Assembly (NCBI GenBank): GCA_002928535.1
Contig: PERG01000018.1
Coordinates: forward strand, 1-49,291
Reading direction: 5' to 3'
Origin: Methylotenera sp.
GTDB lineage: Bacteria; Pseudomonadota; Gammaproteobacteria; Burkholderiales; Methylophilaceae
Length of the DNA: 49,291 bases
A program made the translations under genes and the position numbers. The stretch's first letter is position 1. Every line of letters begins with the position of its first letter. This document shows positions 1 to 9,675 of this stretch, in pieces. Below the pieces are notes generated by a model, which saw only the letters and a program-made list of their open reading frames with translations, made no database searches and was not told where the DNA came from.

Positions 1-1
1 A

Positions 2-535
2 CTCCGTGTATCGGAGGTCACGCAAAATACAATGGGCGGATTCTTCAATCGTAAAGATAAAAGCAGTGAATCAAGGTGGTGGCTGGAAATTACAGGTAAG
101 GGTGATAAAACCCGCATTGTTCCGGCTACGAATGAGTTGATGCTTGAGTTGAGTCGTTACCGTCGTGAGATGGGTCTGCATTTGACGCCTATTGAAGGCG
201 AATCCACTCCCCTATTTTTACCTATCGGAGGCAAGCTAAGGGCAATGACCAGAAGTGCAGTCCATTTAATACTTAAACAGATTTTTAACATCACCGCTAA
301 GCGTCTGCGGGAAAGAGGTGCAGACTCTTTAATTCTAGCGACAAGATTGGAAGCTGCATCAGCGCATTGGATGCGACATACAGCTGGATCAAACATGACT
401 TCAAGCGATATGGATATAAGACATGTCAGAGATAACTTGGGTCACGAGTCGATTTCTACAACCAATAATTACCTACATTCTGAAGATGATAAGCGTCATC
501 AAGATACTGAAGAGCGTCACAAATTGAGTTGGTAA
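2..535 (+). CDS. Tyrosine recombinase/integrase, C-terminal part (cut by window edge)
   Basis: The reading frame is open to the left edge and already in integrase sequence (LRVSEV), so the N-terminus lies outside the window. What is visible is the catalytic half of a tyrosine recombinase. It has a GKGDKTRIVP strand, the box II histidine-arginine element (HWMRHTAGS, about residues 125-133 of the visible part) and the C-terminal LGHESISTTNNYLHS, in which the last Tyr is the expected DNA-attacking nucleophile. The enzyme would cut and rejoin DNA at a specific site, as phage and island integrases do. It stops 18 bp before a Tn21-type inverted repeat, so the mercury segment landed just behind it. 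Whether it is complete and active, and whether it moves this island, cannot be told from here. Confidence 0.85.
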   Translation, partial: LRVSEVTQNTMGGFFNRKDKSSESRWWLEITGKGDKTRIVPATNELMLELSRYRREMGLHLTPIEGESTPLFLPIGGKLRAMTRSAVHLILKQIFNITAKRLRERGADSLILATRLEAASAHWMRHTAGSNMTSSDMDIRHVRDNLGHESISTTNNYLHSEDDKRHQDTEERHKLSW

Positions 536-553
536 TTCTAACCCTCATTAATT

Positions 554-591
554 GGGATCGCCTCAGAAAACGGAAATTAAAGCACGCTAAG
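554..591. repeat. 38-bp terminal inverted repeat of Tn21-subgroup Tn3-family transposon
   Basis: The 38 bp start with GGGATCGCCTCAGAAAACGG and end in AAAGCACGCTAAG. From memory this matches the mer-side terminal repeat of Tn21 apart from a few bases. As in Tn21 and Tn501, the merR stop codon lies inside the inner end of the repeat (587-589). It marks the left boundary of the mercury segment. I did not find a matching right-hand repeat in the window. Confidence 0.9.
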
Positions 592-1021
592 GCGTAGCCG
601 ACCATGCCAGACTTGCTTCGCCCTGTAGCGACGTTATTAGCGGGCAGGAAACATTCCCTTGCCGCGCGTGGCAGGCGCACACCAGTTCAGACAGCACGGT
701 TTCCATGCGCGCCAAGTTGGCCATTTTTTCGCGCACGTCCTTGAGCTTGTGCTCGGCCAGGCTGCTGGCTTCCTCGCAATGGGTGCCATCGTCGAGCCGC
801 AACAGCTCAGCAATCTCGTCCAGGCTGAAACCCAGCCGCTGGGCCGACTTCACGAATTTCACCCGAACTACATCTGCGCCGCCATAGCGGCGAATGCTGC
901 CGTAAGGCTTGTCCGGCTCTGGCAACAAGCCCTTGCGCTGATAAAAGCGGATCGTCTCCACATTGACCCCGGCCGCCTTGGCAAAAATGCCAATGGTCAG
1001 GTTCTCCAAATTATTTTCCAT
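587..1021 (-). CDS. merR: MerR, Hg(II)-responsive transcription regulator
   Basis: This 144-residue protein has the same length as MerR of Tn501 and Tn21. An N-terminal winged helix-turn-helix (residues 8-30, [20 protein letters not shown]) binds the operator. A long dimerisation helix follows, then the Hg-binding loop. The three cysteines that hold one Hg(II) across the dimer in the characterised proteins are present: Cys82, Cys117 and Cys126; Cys115 is additional. MerR represses the divergent mer promoter without mercury and untwists it when Hg(II) binds. The gene runs away from merT with the operator in the 71-bp gap. Its stop codon lies in the terminal repeat of the transposon. Confidence 0.97.
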   Translation of the reverse strand: MENNLENLTIGIFAKAAGVNVETIRFYQRKGLLPEPDKPYGSIRRYGGADVVRVKFVKSAQRLGFSLDEIAELLRLDDGTHCEEASSLAEHKLKDVREKMANLARMETVLSELVCACHARQGNVSCPLITSLQGEASLAWSATP

Positions 1022-1026
1022 ATCAC

Positions 1027-1057
1027 TTGACTCCGTACATGACTACGGAAGTAAGCT
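1027..1057 (+). promoter_or_regulatory. mer promoter PmerT with MerR operator dyad
   Basis: The -35 box TTGACT is at 1027-1032 and the -10 box TAAGCT at 1052-1057, separated by an unusually long 19-bp spacer. The spacer holds the dyad CCGTAC-ATGA-CTACGG (1033-1048). The 19-bp spacing is the signature of MerR-family promoters, which need the regulator to distort the DNA before polymerase can open it. merR is transcribed from the opposite strand over the same region. Confidence 0.93.
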
Positions 1058-1092
1058 TACACTATCCAATTCAAATTCAAAAGGACAAGCGC

Positions 1093-1443
1093 ATGTCTGA
1101 ACCACAAACCGGGCGCGGCGCGCTCTTCGCTGGCGGGCTGGCCGCCATCCTCGCCTCGACCTGCTGCCTCGGGCCGCTGGTCCTAGTCGCCTTGGGCTTT
1201 TCCGGTGCCTGGATTGGCAACCTGACGGTGCTGGAACCATACCGTCCGCTGTTCATCGGCGCGGCGCTGGTGGCTCTATTCTTCGCCTGGCGGCGCATTT
1301 TCCGGCCGGCAGCTGCCTGCAAGCCTGGCGAGGTCTGCGCGATGCCGCAGATACGCGCCACCTACAAGCTGATTTTCTGGATCGTGGCCGTGCTGGTTTT
1401 AGTCGCGCTTGGATTTCCCTATGTCGTTCCCTTTTTCTATTAA
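1093..1443 (+). CDS. merT: MerT, inner-membrane mercuric ion transporter
   Basis: The protein is 116 residues, the standard MerT length. The start MSEPQ matches the family and follows AAGGACAAGC; an upstream in-frame TTG would begin inside the promoter and is rejected. Three hydrophobic segments are visible (about 16-36, 46-66 and 92-114). The vicinal pair in the first helix (STCCLGP, Cys24-Cys25) and the cytoplasmic-loop pair (ACKPGEVCA) are the cysteines that pass Hg(II) inward from MerP to MerA. It is the first gene of the merTPCA operon, 13 bp before merP. Confidence 0.97.
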   Translation: MSEPQTGRGALFAGGLAAILASTCCLGPLVLVALGFSGAWIGNLTVLEPYRPLFIGAALVALFFAWRRIFRPAAACKPGEVCAMPQIRATYKLIFWIVAVLVLVALGFPYVVPFFY

Positions 1444-1456
1444 CCAGGAGTTCCCC

Positions 1457-1747
1457 ATGAACAAGCTATTTGCCTCCCTCGTACTCGCCGCTGTCGCTGC
1501 CCCGGTGTGGGCAGCCACCCAGACCGTCACGCTGGCGGTGCCGGGCATGACCTGCGCCGCCTGCCCGATCACCGTCAAAAAAGCGCTCTCCAAGGTCGAG
1601 GGCGTGAGCAAGGTCGATGTGGGCTTCGAGAAACGCGAGACCGTCGTCACTTTTGACGATGCCAAGACCAGCGTGCAGAAGCTGACCCGTGCCACCGAAG
1701 ACGCCGGGTACCCGTCCAGCGTCCAGCGTCAAGCAGTGAGCCACTGA
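1457..1747 (+). CDS. merP: MerP, periplasmic mercury-binding protein
   Basis: The start at MNKLFAS gives a normal Sec signal peptide ending VWA-ATQ. The mature part is one heavy-metal-associated (HMA) domain with the GMTCAAC motif, whose two cysteines bind Hg(II) in the periplasm and hand it to MerT. The protein is 96 residues, about five longer than Tn501 MerP, because the C-terminus runs on (QRQAVSH). It lies between merT (13-bp gap, with AGGAG in it) and merC. Confidence 0.97.
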   Translation: MNKLFASLVLAAVAAPVWAATQTVTLAVPGMTCAACPITVKKALSKVEGVSKVDVGFEKRETVVTFDDAKTSVQKLTRATEDAGYPSSVQRQAVSH

Positions 1748-1762
1748 ACCGGGAGCAAGGTC

Positions 1763-2185
1763 ATGAGACTGATCACACGCATAGCCGATAAAACCGGCGC
1801 GCTCGGCAGCGTCGTTTCCGCGATGGGCTGCGCGTCCTGCTTTCCCGCGCTTGCCAGTTTTGGCGCGGCCATCGGGCTGGGCTTTCTGAGCCAGTACGAG
1901 GGCCTGTTCATCACCCGGCTGCTACCCTTGTTTGCAGTCTTGGCTTTGCTGGCGAACGCGCTGGGCTGGCTAAGTCACCGCCAATGGCACCGCAGCCTGC
2001 TCGGCATGGTCGGGCCGACCATCGTGCTGTTGGCCACGCTCGTGTTTCTCGGCAACAGGTGGGCGGAGAGCCTACTCTATGTCGGCCTGGCCTTCATGAT
2101 CGGAATATCGATCTGGGATTTTATTTCGCCGGCAAACCGCCGTTGCGGGTCGGATAGCTGCGAACTTCCGACCAAACGAGGCTGA
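1763..2185 (+). CDS. merC: MerC, inner-membrane mercury transporter
   Basis: The protein is 140 residues with four hydrophobic segments and closely follows Tn21 MerC in sequence. The cysteine pair in the first helix (MGCASCFPA, near residues 23-26) and the C-terminal pair (RRCGSDSCELP) are those implicated in Hg(II) uptake. merC is found in Tn21-type operons and absent from Tn501, which agrees with the Tn21-like terminal repeat. Together with MerT it is a second import route. A GGGAGCAAGG ribosome-binding site precedes the ATG. Confidence 0.96.
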   Translation: MRLITRIADKTGALGSVVSAMGCASCFPALASFGAAIGLGFLSQYEGLFITRLLPLFAVLALLANALGWLSHRQWHRSLLGMVGPTIVLLATLVFLGNRWAESLLYVGLAFMIGISIWDFISPANRRCGSDSCELPTKRG

Positions 2186-2205
2186 CGGCATTGGCCGTTG
2201 CCTAA

Positions 2206-3912
<1,707 letters not shown>

Positions 3913-3977
3913 GACGGATCGACAAACAAGCTGGTATTTGCCACCAAACTCGATGATTGGCCATGGAGACCTGCCCG

Positions 3978-4160
3978 ATGAGTGAACTTCCGTTCGGCCA
4001 GCCCGGCCTCCACAGCGCTTGGGCCAGTGCCCGCAAGCAAGTGGTCGGCACCGCCTTGAGCGAACGCTCCCGCGTCTGGTTCACCGTCGCCTACGGGGTG
4101 TTGACCGAGGTTTATCATCCGAAGATCGACTGTCCGAATCAACGCGATCTGGCGCTTTAT
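3978..4160 (+). pseudogene. Truncated N-terminus of a GH15 glucoamylase
   Basis: About 60 codons from ATG 3978 (MSELPFGQPGLHSAWASARK) match the start of bacterial GH15 glucan 1,4-alpha-glucosidases: FGxPG, then a tryptophan, the VGTALS / SRVWFT strand, LTEVYHPKID and the RDL element. After RDL (about 4150) the similarity stops and the base composition drops to AT-rich; the frame then runs out at 4274 in unrelated sequence. The remaining roughly 700 residues of such an enzyme are not in the window. The fragment was probably carried in with the mer segment and then cut by the junction. The PF10091 enzyme at 15187 belongs to another family and is not its other half. Confidence 0.75.
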
Positions 4161-4253
4161 TTTTTATTTCTCGAATGTTTCGTAGGATGTTTCTACGTTA
4201 TCTATCGACTTCGCAAATACGTCTTAATACCACAACTGCCACTAGATAATCCT

Positions 4254-6470
4254 CTATATTCTAATCGGAATTGATACTTGCGGCTGCAGAGGTACCAAAA
4301 TATTTTGATAGGCACGTAAGATATCATTATATAAATTCTCATGTTTTGGTGCTTCGACTGAGATAATGAGCGCATATCGAATCTTCTCGGCACGCGTATT
4401 GGCTGCACCTCCAGCCCTAGCATTGTAATGAATATCGAATACGGGGCCATTTAAGGTAGTTCCACGCATATTCTTTTCACCATGCAGCACTGTTTCCCAT
4501 TTACCCATATCCGATCTGCGCTCGGCTTCTGTAGAGTATTTTTTCATATCGAAGAAACCTTTAGTTTCAGCGTTTGCCTTGCCAGTTTTGACGTTATTTT
4601 CATCCGGTCGAAAGGTTACCTCTAGCCCAGCACGTGTATATGCAGCAGAATCTTGTGGATCCGTTGGGGAGGCATAACAAAAAGTTGCCTTTAACGTAAT
4701 ATTGCCAGTTAAACCCCCTTCTGGAAGTGGCAAAGTTGCGCGTAGATATTTACCAGGCTTAAGTTCACCTTGGTATACGACCCTAGCAACCCCAGATGGA
4801 CAAGTAATAATGTCGATTAAATCTTCTTGTATTTTCCCCCAACCCACTTCATTTTTATTGTGATGTAACGGGTCTGCGCTATGTACTAGTAATGCTTTAA
4901 TTGCTAATGGGGAAAGTTCTCTCCCTAGAATAGCTCTAACACCTACAGCATTCCTAAGCAAATATGGTGCGGCAAAGCTGGTGCCTAGAGTTGGTGTAAT
5001 TTCTGGTTTACTACTTGGCGTAAGTACATGAAAGTATTTATTTGGATCGCCACCAAAAGCCATTAAATCGGGTTTTACAACGCCAGGGCTACGACCTGGA
5101 CCTACTGCGCTATAAGAGGCGCGCGCCCATGTGCCATCAGTATTATCAGCAGCGCCAACAGCAATAGCATTAACACAGTCAGAGGGTACTTGAACTCTAG
5201 CATTCCCAGATGCGTGATCCATTTCACCATTGTTCCCTACCGAAACAGTCATAAAAGTATCACCGTCACTGAGTATGTCATCGATTACAGACGTCCAAGC
5301 ATGGATTTCCGTGTCTTCTATTGGTAAATCAGGGCCAAGGCTAAGGTTGATAAACTCATACTGACGAGACAGCAATGCTTCTTCTACAAAGCCCAATGTT
5401 CTGTATAGTTCTAAAGGATCTTCATCTTCAGTTTTACGATCCAAAACTCTAAGGTGGTCTACAAAAGAATATGGTTGTGCAGCTTGCTGATTATGTATGA
5501 TTGGGCCAAATAAAAACGCTGAAGTCACAGCCAAGCCATGATCTGGGCCTTCAGGATCATCACCGGCAACTGGATCCATCTGTCTATATGAACGTAACCA
5601 AGTTGAGATGACATGTTTATCAGGTAAACCTCCGTCAAGTATTGCGACTTTAGGTCCTGCAGATAATGGTTGTGAAGTAGGCAGTTGACATCCCAAAGCA
5701 GGACCGCCTGACCGTTGAACAGGTCGCATACCTCTTAGTTTAGGCATGGCACGTATAACCCGTACAAACACAAATTCAGACAGCTTTTTAAGATGTTTCG
5801 CATCCCCCTCTACTGGTATAAACCATAAGCTTCCTACCCTAAAGCCCAAATCCACATGCACTTTTAATCCATTACGTTTAGCATAAGTTAGAAATGCCTG
5901 TTGCTGTGGCACTCGCCCTTCTTCTGGTAAAAAATGGAGGCCAACTTCAAAGAATTTCTCATCCCCGTCGATTTTGGTAGCAAATCGACCCCCAGGCACA
6001 AAACTTGAGAATTTTTCAATATGGGTTAGATCTTCTGCTTCATGAGAAATTGGATTGATGTTTTGTACCCAATCACTCAAGTGTCTAAAAACATCACGTT
6101 TAGCGGCAATAAAAATCTCTGTCGTAGTGCATTCTTTGGGTGCAGATTTTTTTGTCCAATTTTCAGGTGTTACTGAAACGGTGCGACTTCCTATTGATTC
6201 AACTCCAGCTGAACGCAATAACGCAGTTGGAAAATAGGACTTCGCTATAAAACTTGGATTAAGCGTAAGAAGCGCAACACCGAAATCGTCAGGACAAGCA
6301 TCTGACGATAATTTATCCAATTCTGTGGCTGTAGACTTTAGTTGAGGGGCTAGTCTCTCAACAGCCTGATCGAAAGTATATGCCTGAGCCTTCCCGGGCA
6401 TTCGTTTTGGCGCTTTAATATCATGGGTTAATAGTTCACCACGCCCAATCAAAAAGTTTGTTTGACTCAT
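4254..6470 (-). CDS. Subtilisin-like (S8) serine protease of the AAA-linked type
   Basis: Starting at ATG 6470 the protein has 738 residues; GAAGGGGA eight bases upstream supports this over the ATG 10 codons earlier, which would overlap the upstream gene. The first 270 residues are an uncharacterised region. The subtilase domain follows with the full triad: Asp279 (AILDGG), His311 (GPDHGLAVTSA) and Ser498 (LGTSFAAP). The oxyanion Asn413 lies in SVGNNGE. About 190 further residues follow the domain. There is no signal peptide, so it should act in the cytosol. It is co-transcribed with the AAA+ ATPase just upstream (4-bp gap). Such pairs recur in bacteria (the rhizobial Y4bN type). A defence role is inferred from the neighbouring CBASS genes and is not proven. 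Confidence 0.85.
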   Translation of the reverse strand: MSQTNFLIGRGELLTHDIKAPKRMPGKAQAYTFDQAVERLAPQLKSTATELDKLSSDACPDDFGVALLTLNPSFIAKSYFPTALLRSAGVESIGSRTVSVTPENWTKKSAPKECTTTEIFIAAKRDVFRHLSDWVQNINPISHEAEDLTHIEKFSSFVPGGRFATKIDGDEKFFEVGLHFLPEEGRVPQQQAFLTYAKRNGLKVHVDLGFRVGSLWFIPVEGDAKHLKKLSEFVFVRVIRAMPKLRGMRPVQRSGGPALGCQLPTSQPLSAGPKVAILDGGLPDKHVISTWLRSYRQMDPVAGDDPEGPDHGLAVTSAFLFGPIIHNQQAAQPYSFVDHLRVLDRKTEDEDPLELYRTLGFVEEALLSRQYEFINLSLGPDLPIEDTEIHAWTSVIDDILSDGDTFMTVSVGNNGEMDHASGNARVQVPSDCVNAIAVGAADNTDGTWARASYSAVGPGRSPGVVKPDLMAFGGDPNKYFHVLTPSSKPEITPTLGTSFAAPYLLRNAVGVRAILGRELSPLAIKALLVHSADPLHHNKNEVGWGKIQEDLIDIITCPSGVARVVYQGELKPGKYLRATLPLPEGGLTGNITLKATFCYASPTDPQDSAAYTRAGLEVTFRPDENNVKTGKANAETKGFFDMKKYSTEAERRSDMGKWETVLHGEKNMRGTTLNGPVFDIHYNARAGGAANTRAEKIRYALIISVEAPKHENLYNDILRAYQNILVPLQPQVSIPIRI

Positions 6471-6474
6471 ACGC

Positions 6475-7602
6475 TTAGTCCCCTTCTGTAGGTTTATCAT
6501 CTTTCAAATGTTTACGAATCGTGTCTCTGCTTACGCCGGTGATATCTGAGATAGCATGCTGAGAGAATCGTGTTTGTTTTGCCAATAATACTGAAAACTC
6601 GATTTTTTTCTGCCTATCTAAGTTTATAGCTCGCGTTTTTATGAAATCCTCCACCATATCGGCATCTGAGTCTGTTCCAAGAGCCAATGCACGCCTAAAC
6701 CTTTGTATCGCCCGTTCAATATCACTGAAAGATTCACCTTCAAATGCAAATGCAAGGACGTCTGCCCAGCGGCTAAGCAAAGCATAATCCTGCCCAGAAA
6801 AATGCTGGATAGCTTCCTTGATTGACTTTCTATCAGGCAGCTCAAACTCAACCTTAAGATCAAATCGTCGCCACAATGCTGGATCAATTAATTCTGGGTG
6901 ATTAGTTGCGGCTAACAGTAGCCCTTCAGCTGGCCATTCATCTAGCTCTTGCAGTATCACTGTTACGAGTCTTTTAAGCTCGCCTATGTCAGAGTCATCA
7001 CTTCTGCGCTTGGCAATCGAATCAATTTCATCTAATAGCAAAATACAAGGACTACTTTTAGCAAAGTCTAATGCAGCTCTTATATTGCTTCCGCTGCGGC
7101 CCAGTAGACTGCTCATTACTGCAGTAAGGTCAAGTACATAAAGTGGTAGATTCAACTGTGCAGCAAGCCATCTTGAAGTTAGTGTCTTCCCAACCCCAGG
7201 CTTACCTACGAAAATGGCAGACCTAGTAGGATCAAGCCCCAGTGATGCTAATTTCGCAACTTGTTTTCGCTCTTGAATCAACTGCCCTAAAGTGTCTTCT
7301 AACTCTGTAGAGAGTAACGGATGTACATCGTCAGGCTTGTCTTTAAATACCTTAAGTAAAGATAAGCGAGATTCATCATCTCTAGGCAATACTGTTTCTT
7401 TAGACGCAATCGTGGTCTTCCGTAACGCCGTGCTTTTCCTGGTCGGTTTAGACTTCAGGTAGAGATTAATCTGCTCTACAAGCTCAGGATCGCCATCGCG
7501 ATATTTTCGAACAAGTCTAGCCACAAACAATCTCACATCGTCTGTTTGCTCTGCCAATGCCAGTCTGATTAACTGGACTAAATCATCTTTAATTTCTTTC
7601 AT
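6475..7602 (-). CDS. AAA+ ATPase with C-terminal helix-turn-helix, partner of the S8 protease
   Basis: From ATG 7602 the protein has 375 residues; a GTG nine bases earlier (7611) is also possible. An N-terminal helical part of about 100 residues precedes one AAA+ module. It shows Walker A GKPGVGKT (about 133-140), Walker B CILLLDEID (186-194), sensor-1 AATNHPE and the arginine finger ALWRRFD. The last 40 residues (FSQHAISDITGVSRDTIRKH) look like a DNA-binding helix-turn-helix, which is unusual on such an ATPase. It is the first gene of the protease operon and faces the CBASS operon across a 144-bp gap. I infer that it gates or feeds the protease and may also regulate the divergent promoters. 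Confidence 0.85.
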   Translation of the reverse strand: MKEIKDDLVQLIRLALAEQTDDVRLFVARLVRKYRDGDPELVEQINLYLKSKPTRKSTALRKTTIASKETVLPRDDESRLSLLKVFKDKPDDVHPLLSTELEDTLGQLIQERKQVAKLASLGLDPTRSAIFVGKPGVGKTLTSRWLAAQLNLPLYVLDLTAVMSSLLGRSGSNIRAALDFAKSSPCILLLDEIDSIAKRRSDDSDIGELKRLVTVILQELDEWPAEGLLLAATNHPELIDPALWRRFDLKVEFELPDRKSIKEAIQHFSGQDYALLSRWADVLAFAFEGESFSDIERAIQRFRRALALGTDSDADMVEDFIKTRAINLDRQKKIEFSVLLAKQTRFSQHAISDITGVSRDTIRKHLKDDKPTEGD

Positions 7603-7647
7603 TTCGCCCACTTAATATTTAAGTTATTGATAATAATCATATTTATA

Positions 7648-7733
7648 TTTGTATAAATTGGACTAGATTTATTTTCTCATGTTTGATATGCTTTGTGAAG
7701 CCCTGTTTGTAATTTTGTACAAATTAAATCTAG
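7648..7733. promoter_or_regulatory. Paired palindromic boxes between the two divergent defence operons
   Basis: Two near-identical 12-mers, TTTGTATAAATT (7648-7659) and TTTGTACAAATT (7714-7725), lie 66 bp apart in the shared upstream region. Each touches or nearly touches one arm of a 9-bp inverted repeat, CTAGATTTA (7663-7671) and TAAATCTAG (7725-7733). This arrangement looks like operator sites for a dimeric regulator. The binding protein is unknown; the helix-turn-helix on the adjacent ATPase is one candidate. Confidence 0.5.
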
Positions 7734-7746
7734 AGAAAGTAAAACG

Positions 7747-8349
7747 ATGACTAAAGACAACCTATTAAAACTGATTGCTGAAAGCGGATATAACATTGGC
7801 TACGGGGCTAAAAAACACTTAGCCACTTATGATATGGTCGAAAAGATCCCTGGATGGATTGGTTTTATTTCACTGGTTGTTGGTGTATATGCCTTGCTAA
7901 TACCTGATTTGGCACAAAACACGATTTCGGCAGCATTTATCGTGATTGGGATTGCATCCCTCTTCATCAATTTTTATACGGATGTTAAGGATAAATACCA
8001 AGTAGCAGGCAGTGCCCTTACTGACAAGTTTCATGAGTTAAGAATTCTGTACCAAACCGTTAAATCAACGAATACAGGTGATGATCTCACTCAACACGCG
8101 GAAGACTTAAAACGTATTCAAAAAGAGGTTTTTAGTCTACGTATTAATAAGCAGATATTTTTAAGTGATTGGTACGCGCATTACAAATTTTTCTGGCAGT
8201 CCCAAACCGAGTGGATGGACGAACAACTGAAGTTCAGCCTTTTAAGAGATAAGTGGCCACTGAGCTTCACCATCATTGTTTTATTAATAGTCGTTGGACT
8301 AATTTTTAAAGCTACCTTGCTATTGATTAATTTAATTCACATCTGCTAA
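7747..8349 (+). CDS. SLATT-domain membrane effector of a CBASS-like system
   Basis: The 200-residue protein has two close hydrophobic helices (about 37-54 and 59-77) followed by a long helical cytosolic region (78-165). A third hydrophobic stretch lies at the C-terminus (about 173-197). This is the layout of SLATT proteins (SMODS and SLOG-associating two-TM effectors), and the sequence looks like the SLATT_6 group. In such systems the nucleotide made by the neighbouring CD-NTase is thought to trigger the membrane protein to form pores or disrupt the membrane, killing the infected cell. The gene is nine bases upstream of the CD-NTase on the same strand. The third hydrophobic segment is worth noting. 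Assignment rests on topology and neighbourhood. Confidence 0.8.
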   Translation: MTKDNLLKLIAESGYNIGYGAKKHLATYDMVEKIPGWIGFISLVVGVYALLIPDLAQNTISAAFIVIGIASLFINFYTDVKDKYQVAGSALTDKFHELRILYQTVKSTNTGDDLTQHAEDLKRIQKEVFSLRINKQIFLSDWYAHYKFFWQSQTEWMDEQLKFSLLRDKWPLSFTIIVLLIVVGLIFKATLLLINLIHIC

Positions 8350-8358
8350 AGGTTAGGT

Positions 8359-9675
8359 ATGAGCGCGCCACTATTTAAATTGTTTCGAGATAATATTGCC
8401 GTACAGAATGCAGCTGATATCTCAACCTCATATACTGAAATTACTAAACGGCTTAATCTGGATTTCTGGAATATCGAGTCAGATATAGCGCACTGCCGGC
8501 AAGTAGGTTCTTACGGAAGAAATACCGCTGTACATGGCATTAGTGATCTGGATATGGTGTTTGAGTTACCTTGGTCTACTTATGAGAAATACAAAGCTTA
8601 TACAAATAATGGCCCATCGCAGCTATTACAAGCTGTACGTAACTCGCTTTTAACCCGGTATCCTAATACCACTATCAAAGGGGATGGCCAGGTTGTCTGC
8701 ATCGAGTTCGGAAAATTCAGGGTTGAAGTCCTGCCAGCTTTTTGGGATAAAGACGCGGATGGGTATCGTTTTGGCGACACTCATGATGGAGGCACTTGGA
8801 AAGTTTGTAAGCCAATTCAAGAGATTAATGCTGTCAACCAAAGAAACAAAGAAACAAATCGCAACCTCAAGCATGTATGCAAGATGATTCGAGCTTGGAA
8901 AAATTCTAACGGTGTAAATATCAGCGGTATGCTTATTGATACTTTGGTTTATAACTTTTTTGGGCAGACGAATGAATACGATACAGCGTCGTATAGCAGC
9001 TATGATCGACTGCTTGTCTCACTATTTAGCTATATCGGCAACCTCGAACATCAAGACTTTTGGCTAGCACCCGGCAGTGGGCAACGTGTCAATAATAAAG
9101 GCAAGTTTCAATCTAAAGCAAAAAAGGCGGCTGTAAAATGCCAAGAAGCGCTAGATGCTGATACTGAAAAGAAAAAAATCAAGATTTGGCGGGATGTATT
9201 CGGACGTTCATTCCCAGGTGAAGTCCTAAAACTTGAAAAAGCTGCTGCTGTTTACGAATCAGTTAATTACAGAAGTACGACTGAGCAATTTATTGAAGAT
9301 CAATACCCAGTTGATATTCAGTTTGATCTTGAAATTAACAGTGAGGTTTCAACGAATGGTCAGCACACTGGTCTCCTCCGCGCTTTATTAAAGCAGTGGT
9401 TGCCGGTGGGACAAGGGCTTAGATTTTTTGTCGAATCTTGTGACGTCCCAACACCCTACACTCTCTTATGGAAGGTTAGAAATGTTGGTGCTGAAGCAGA
9501 GCGGCGCAGAATGATTAGAGGTGATATCTTTTTAGATGAAGGAAAAAGTCAGCGCATCGAAAAGACTACTTTTCACGGCGAACATTTTGTAGAAGCCTAT
9601 GTTATTAAGGAAGGTGTTTGTGTAGCTCGCGATTTGATTGACGTACCAATTAGTGAAAACATTCAAGTTAGTTAG
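8359..9675 (+). CDS. CD-NTase (SMODS nucleotidyltransferase) with AGS-C sensor domain
   Basis: The 438-residue protein makes, by family, a cyclic or linear oligonucleotide second messenger on phage infection. The nucleotidyltransferase signature GSYGRNTAVHG-ISDLD supplies Gly50-Ser51 and the metal-binding Asp63 and Asp65. The third acidic position is Glu123 (FRVEVLPA), where Asp is common. A helical middle domain follows. The C-terminal 100 residues (WKVRNVGAEA, MIRGDIF, HGEHFVEAYVI) match the AGS-C domain that accompanies this clade. With the SLATT gene it forms a two-gene, type I-like CBASS operon; no E1/E2, JAB, HORMA or TRIP13 ancillary gene is present. Its stop codon interlocks with that of the convergent exonuclease. 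Confidence 0.9.
   Translation: MSAPLFKLFRDNIAVQNAADISTSYTEITKRLNLDFWNIESDIAHCRQVGSYGRNTAVHGISDLDMVFELPWSTYEKYKAYTNNGPSQLLQAVRNSLLTRYPNTTIKGDGQVVCIEFGKFRVEVLPAFWDKDADGYRFGDTHDGGTWKVCKPIQEINAVNQRNKETNRNLKHVCKMIRAWKNSNGVNISGMLIDTLVYNFFGQTNEYDTASYSSYDRLLVSLFSYIGNLEHQDFWLAPGSGQRVNNKGKFQSKAKKAAVKCQEALDADTEKKKIKIWRDVFGRSFPGEVLKLEKAAAVYESVNYRSTTEQFIEDQYPVDIQFDLEINSEVSTNGQHTGLLRALLKQWLPVGQGLRFFVESCDVPTPYTLLWKVRNVGAEAERRRMIRGDIFLDEGKSQRIEKTTFHGEHFVEAYVIKEGVCVARDLIDVPISENIQVS

Noticed and set aside
1027..1092. Upstream extension of merT from TTG 1027
   Set aside because: It begins in the -35 box of the mer promoter; MerT proteins start at MSEPQ.
4154..4185. Possible degenerate right-hand terminal repeat (GCTTTATTTT and following) at the GC-to-AT junction
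   Set aside because: Ten bases match the inner part of the Tn21 repeat, but the rest does not and the region is AT-rich; not enough to call a transposon end. A mismatch-tolerant search with the 38-bp repeat would settle it.
3913..4253. merD or merE after merA
   Set aside because: No frame here resembles MerD (MerR-like) or MerE (small two-helix protein with a Cys pair).
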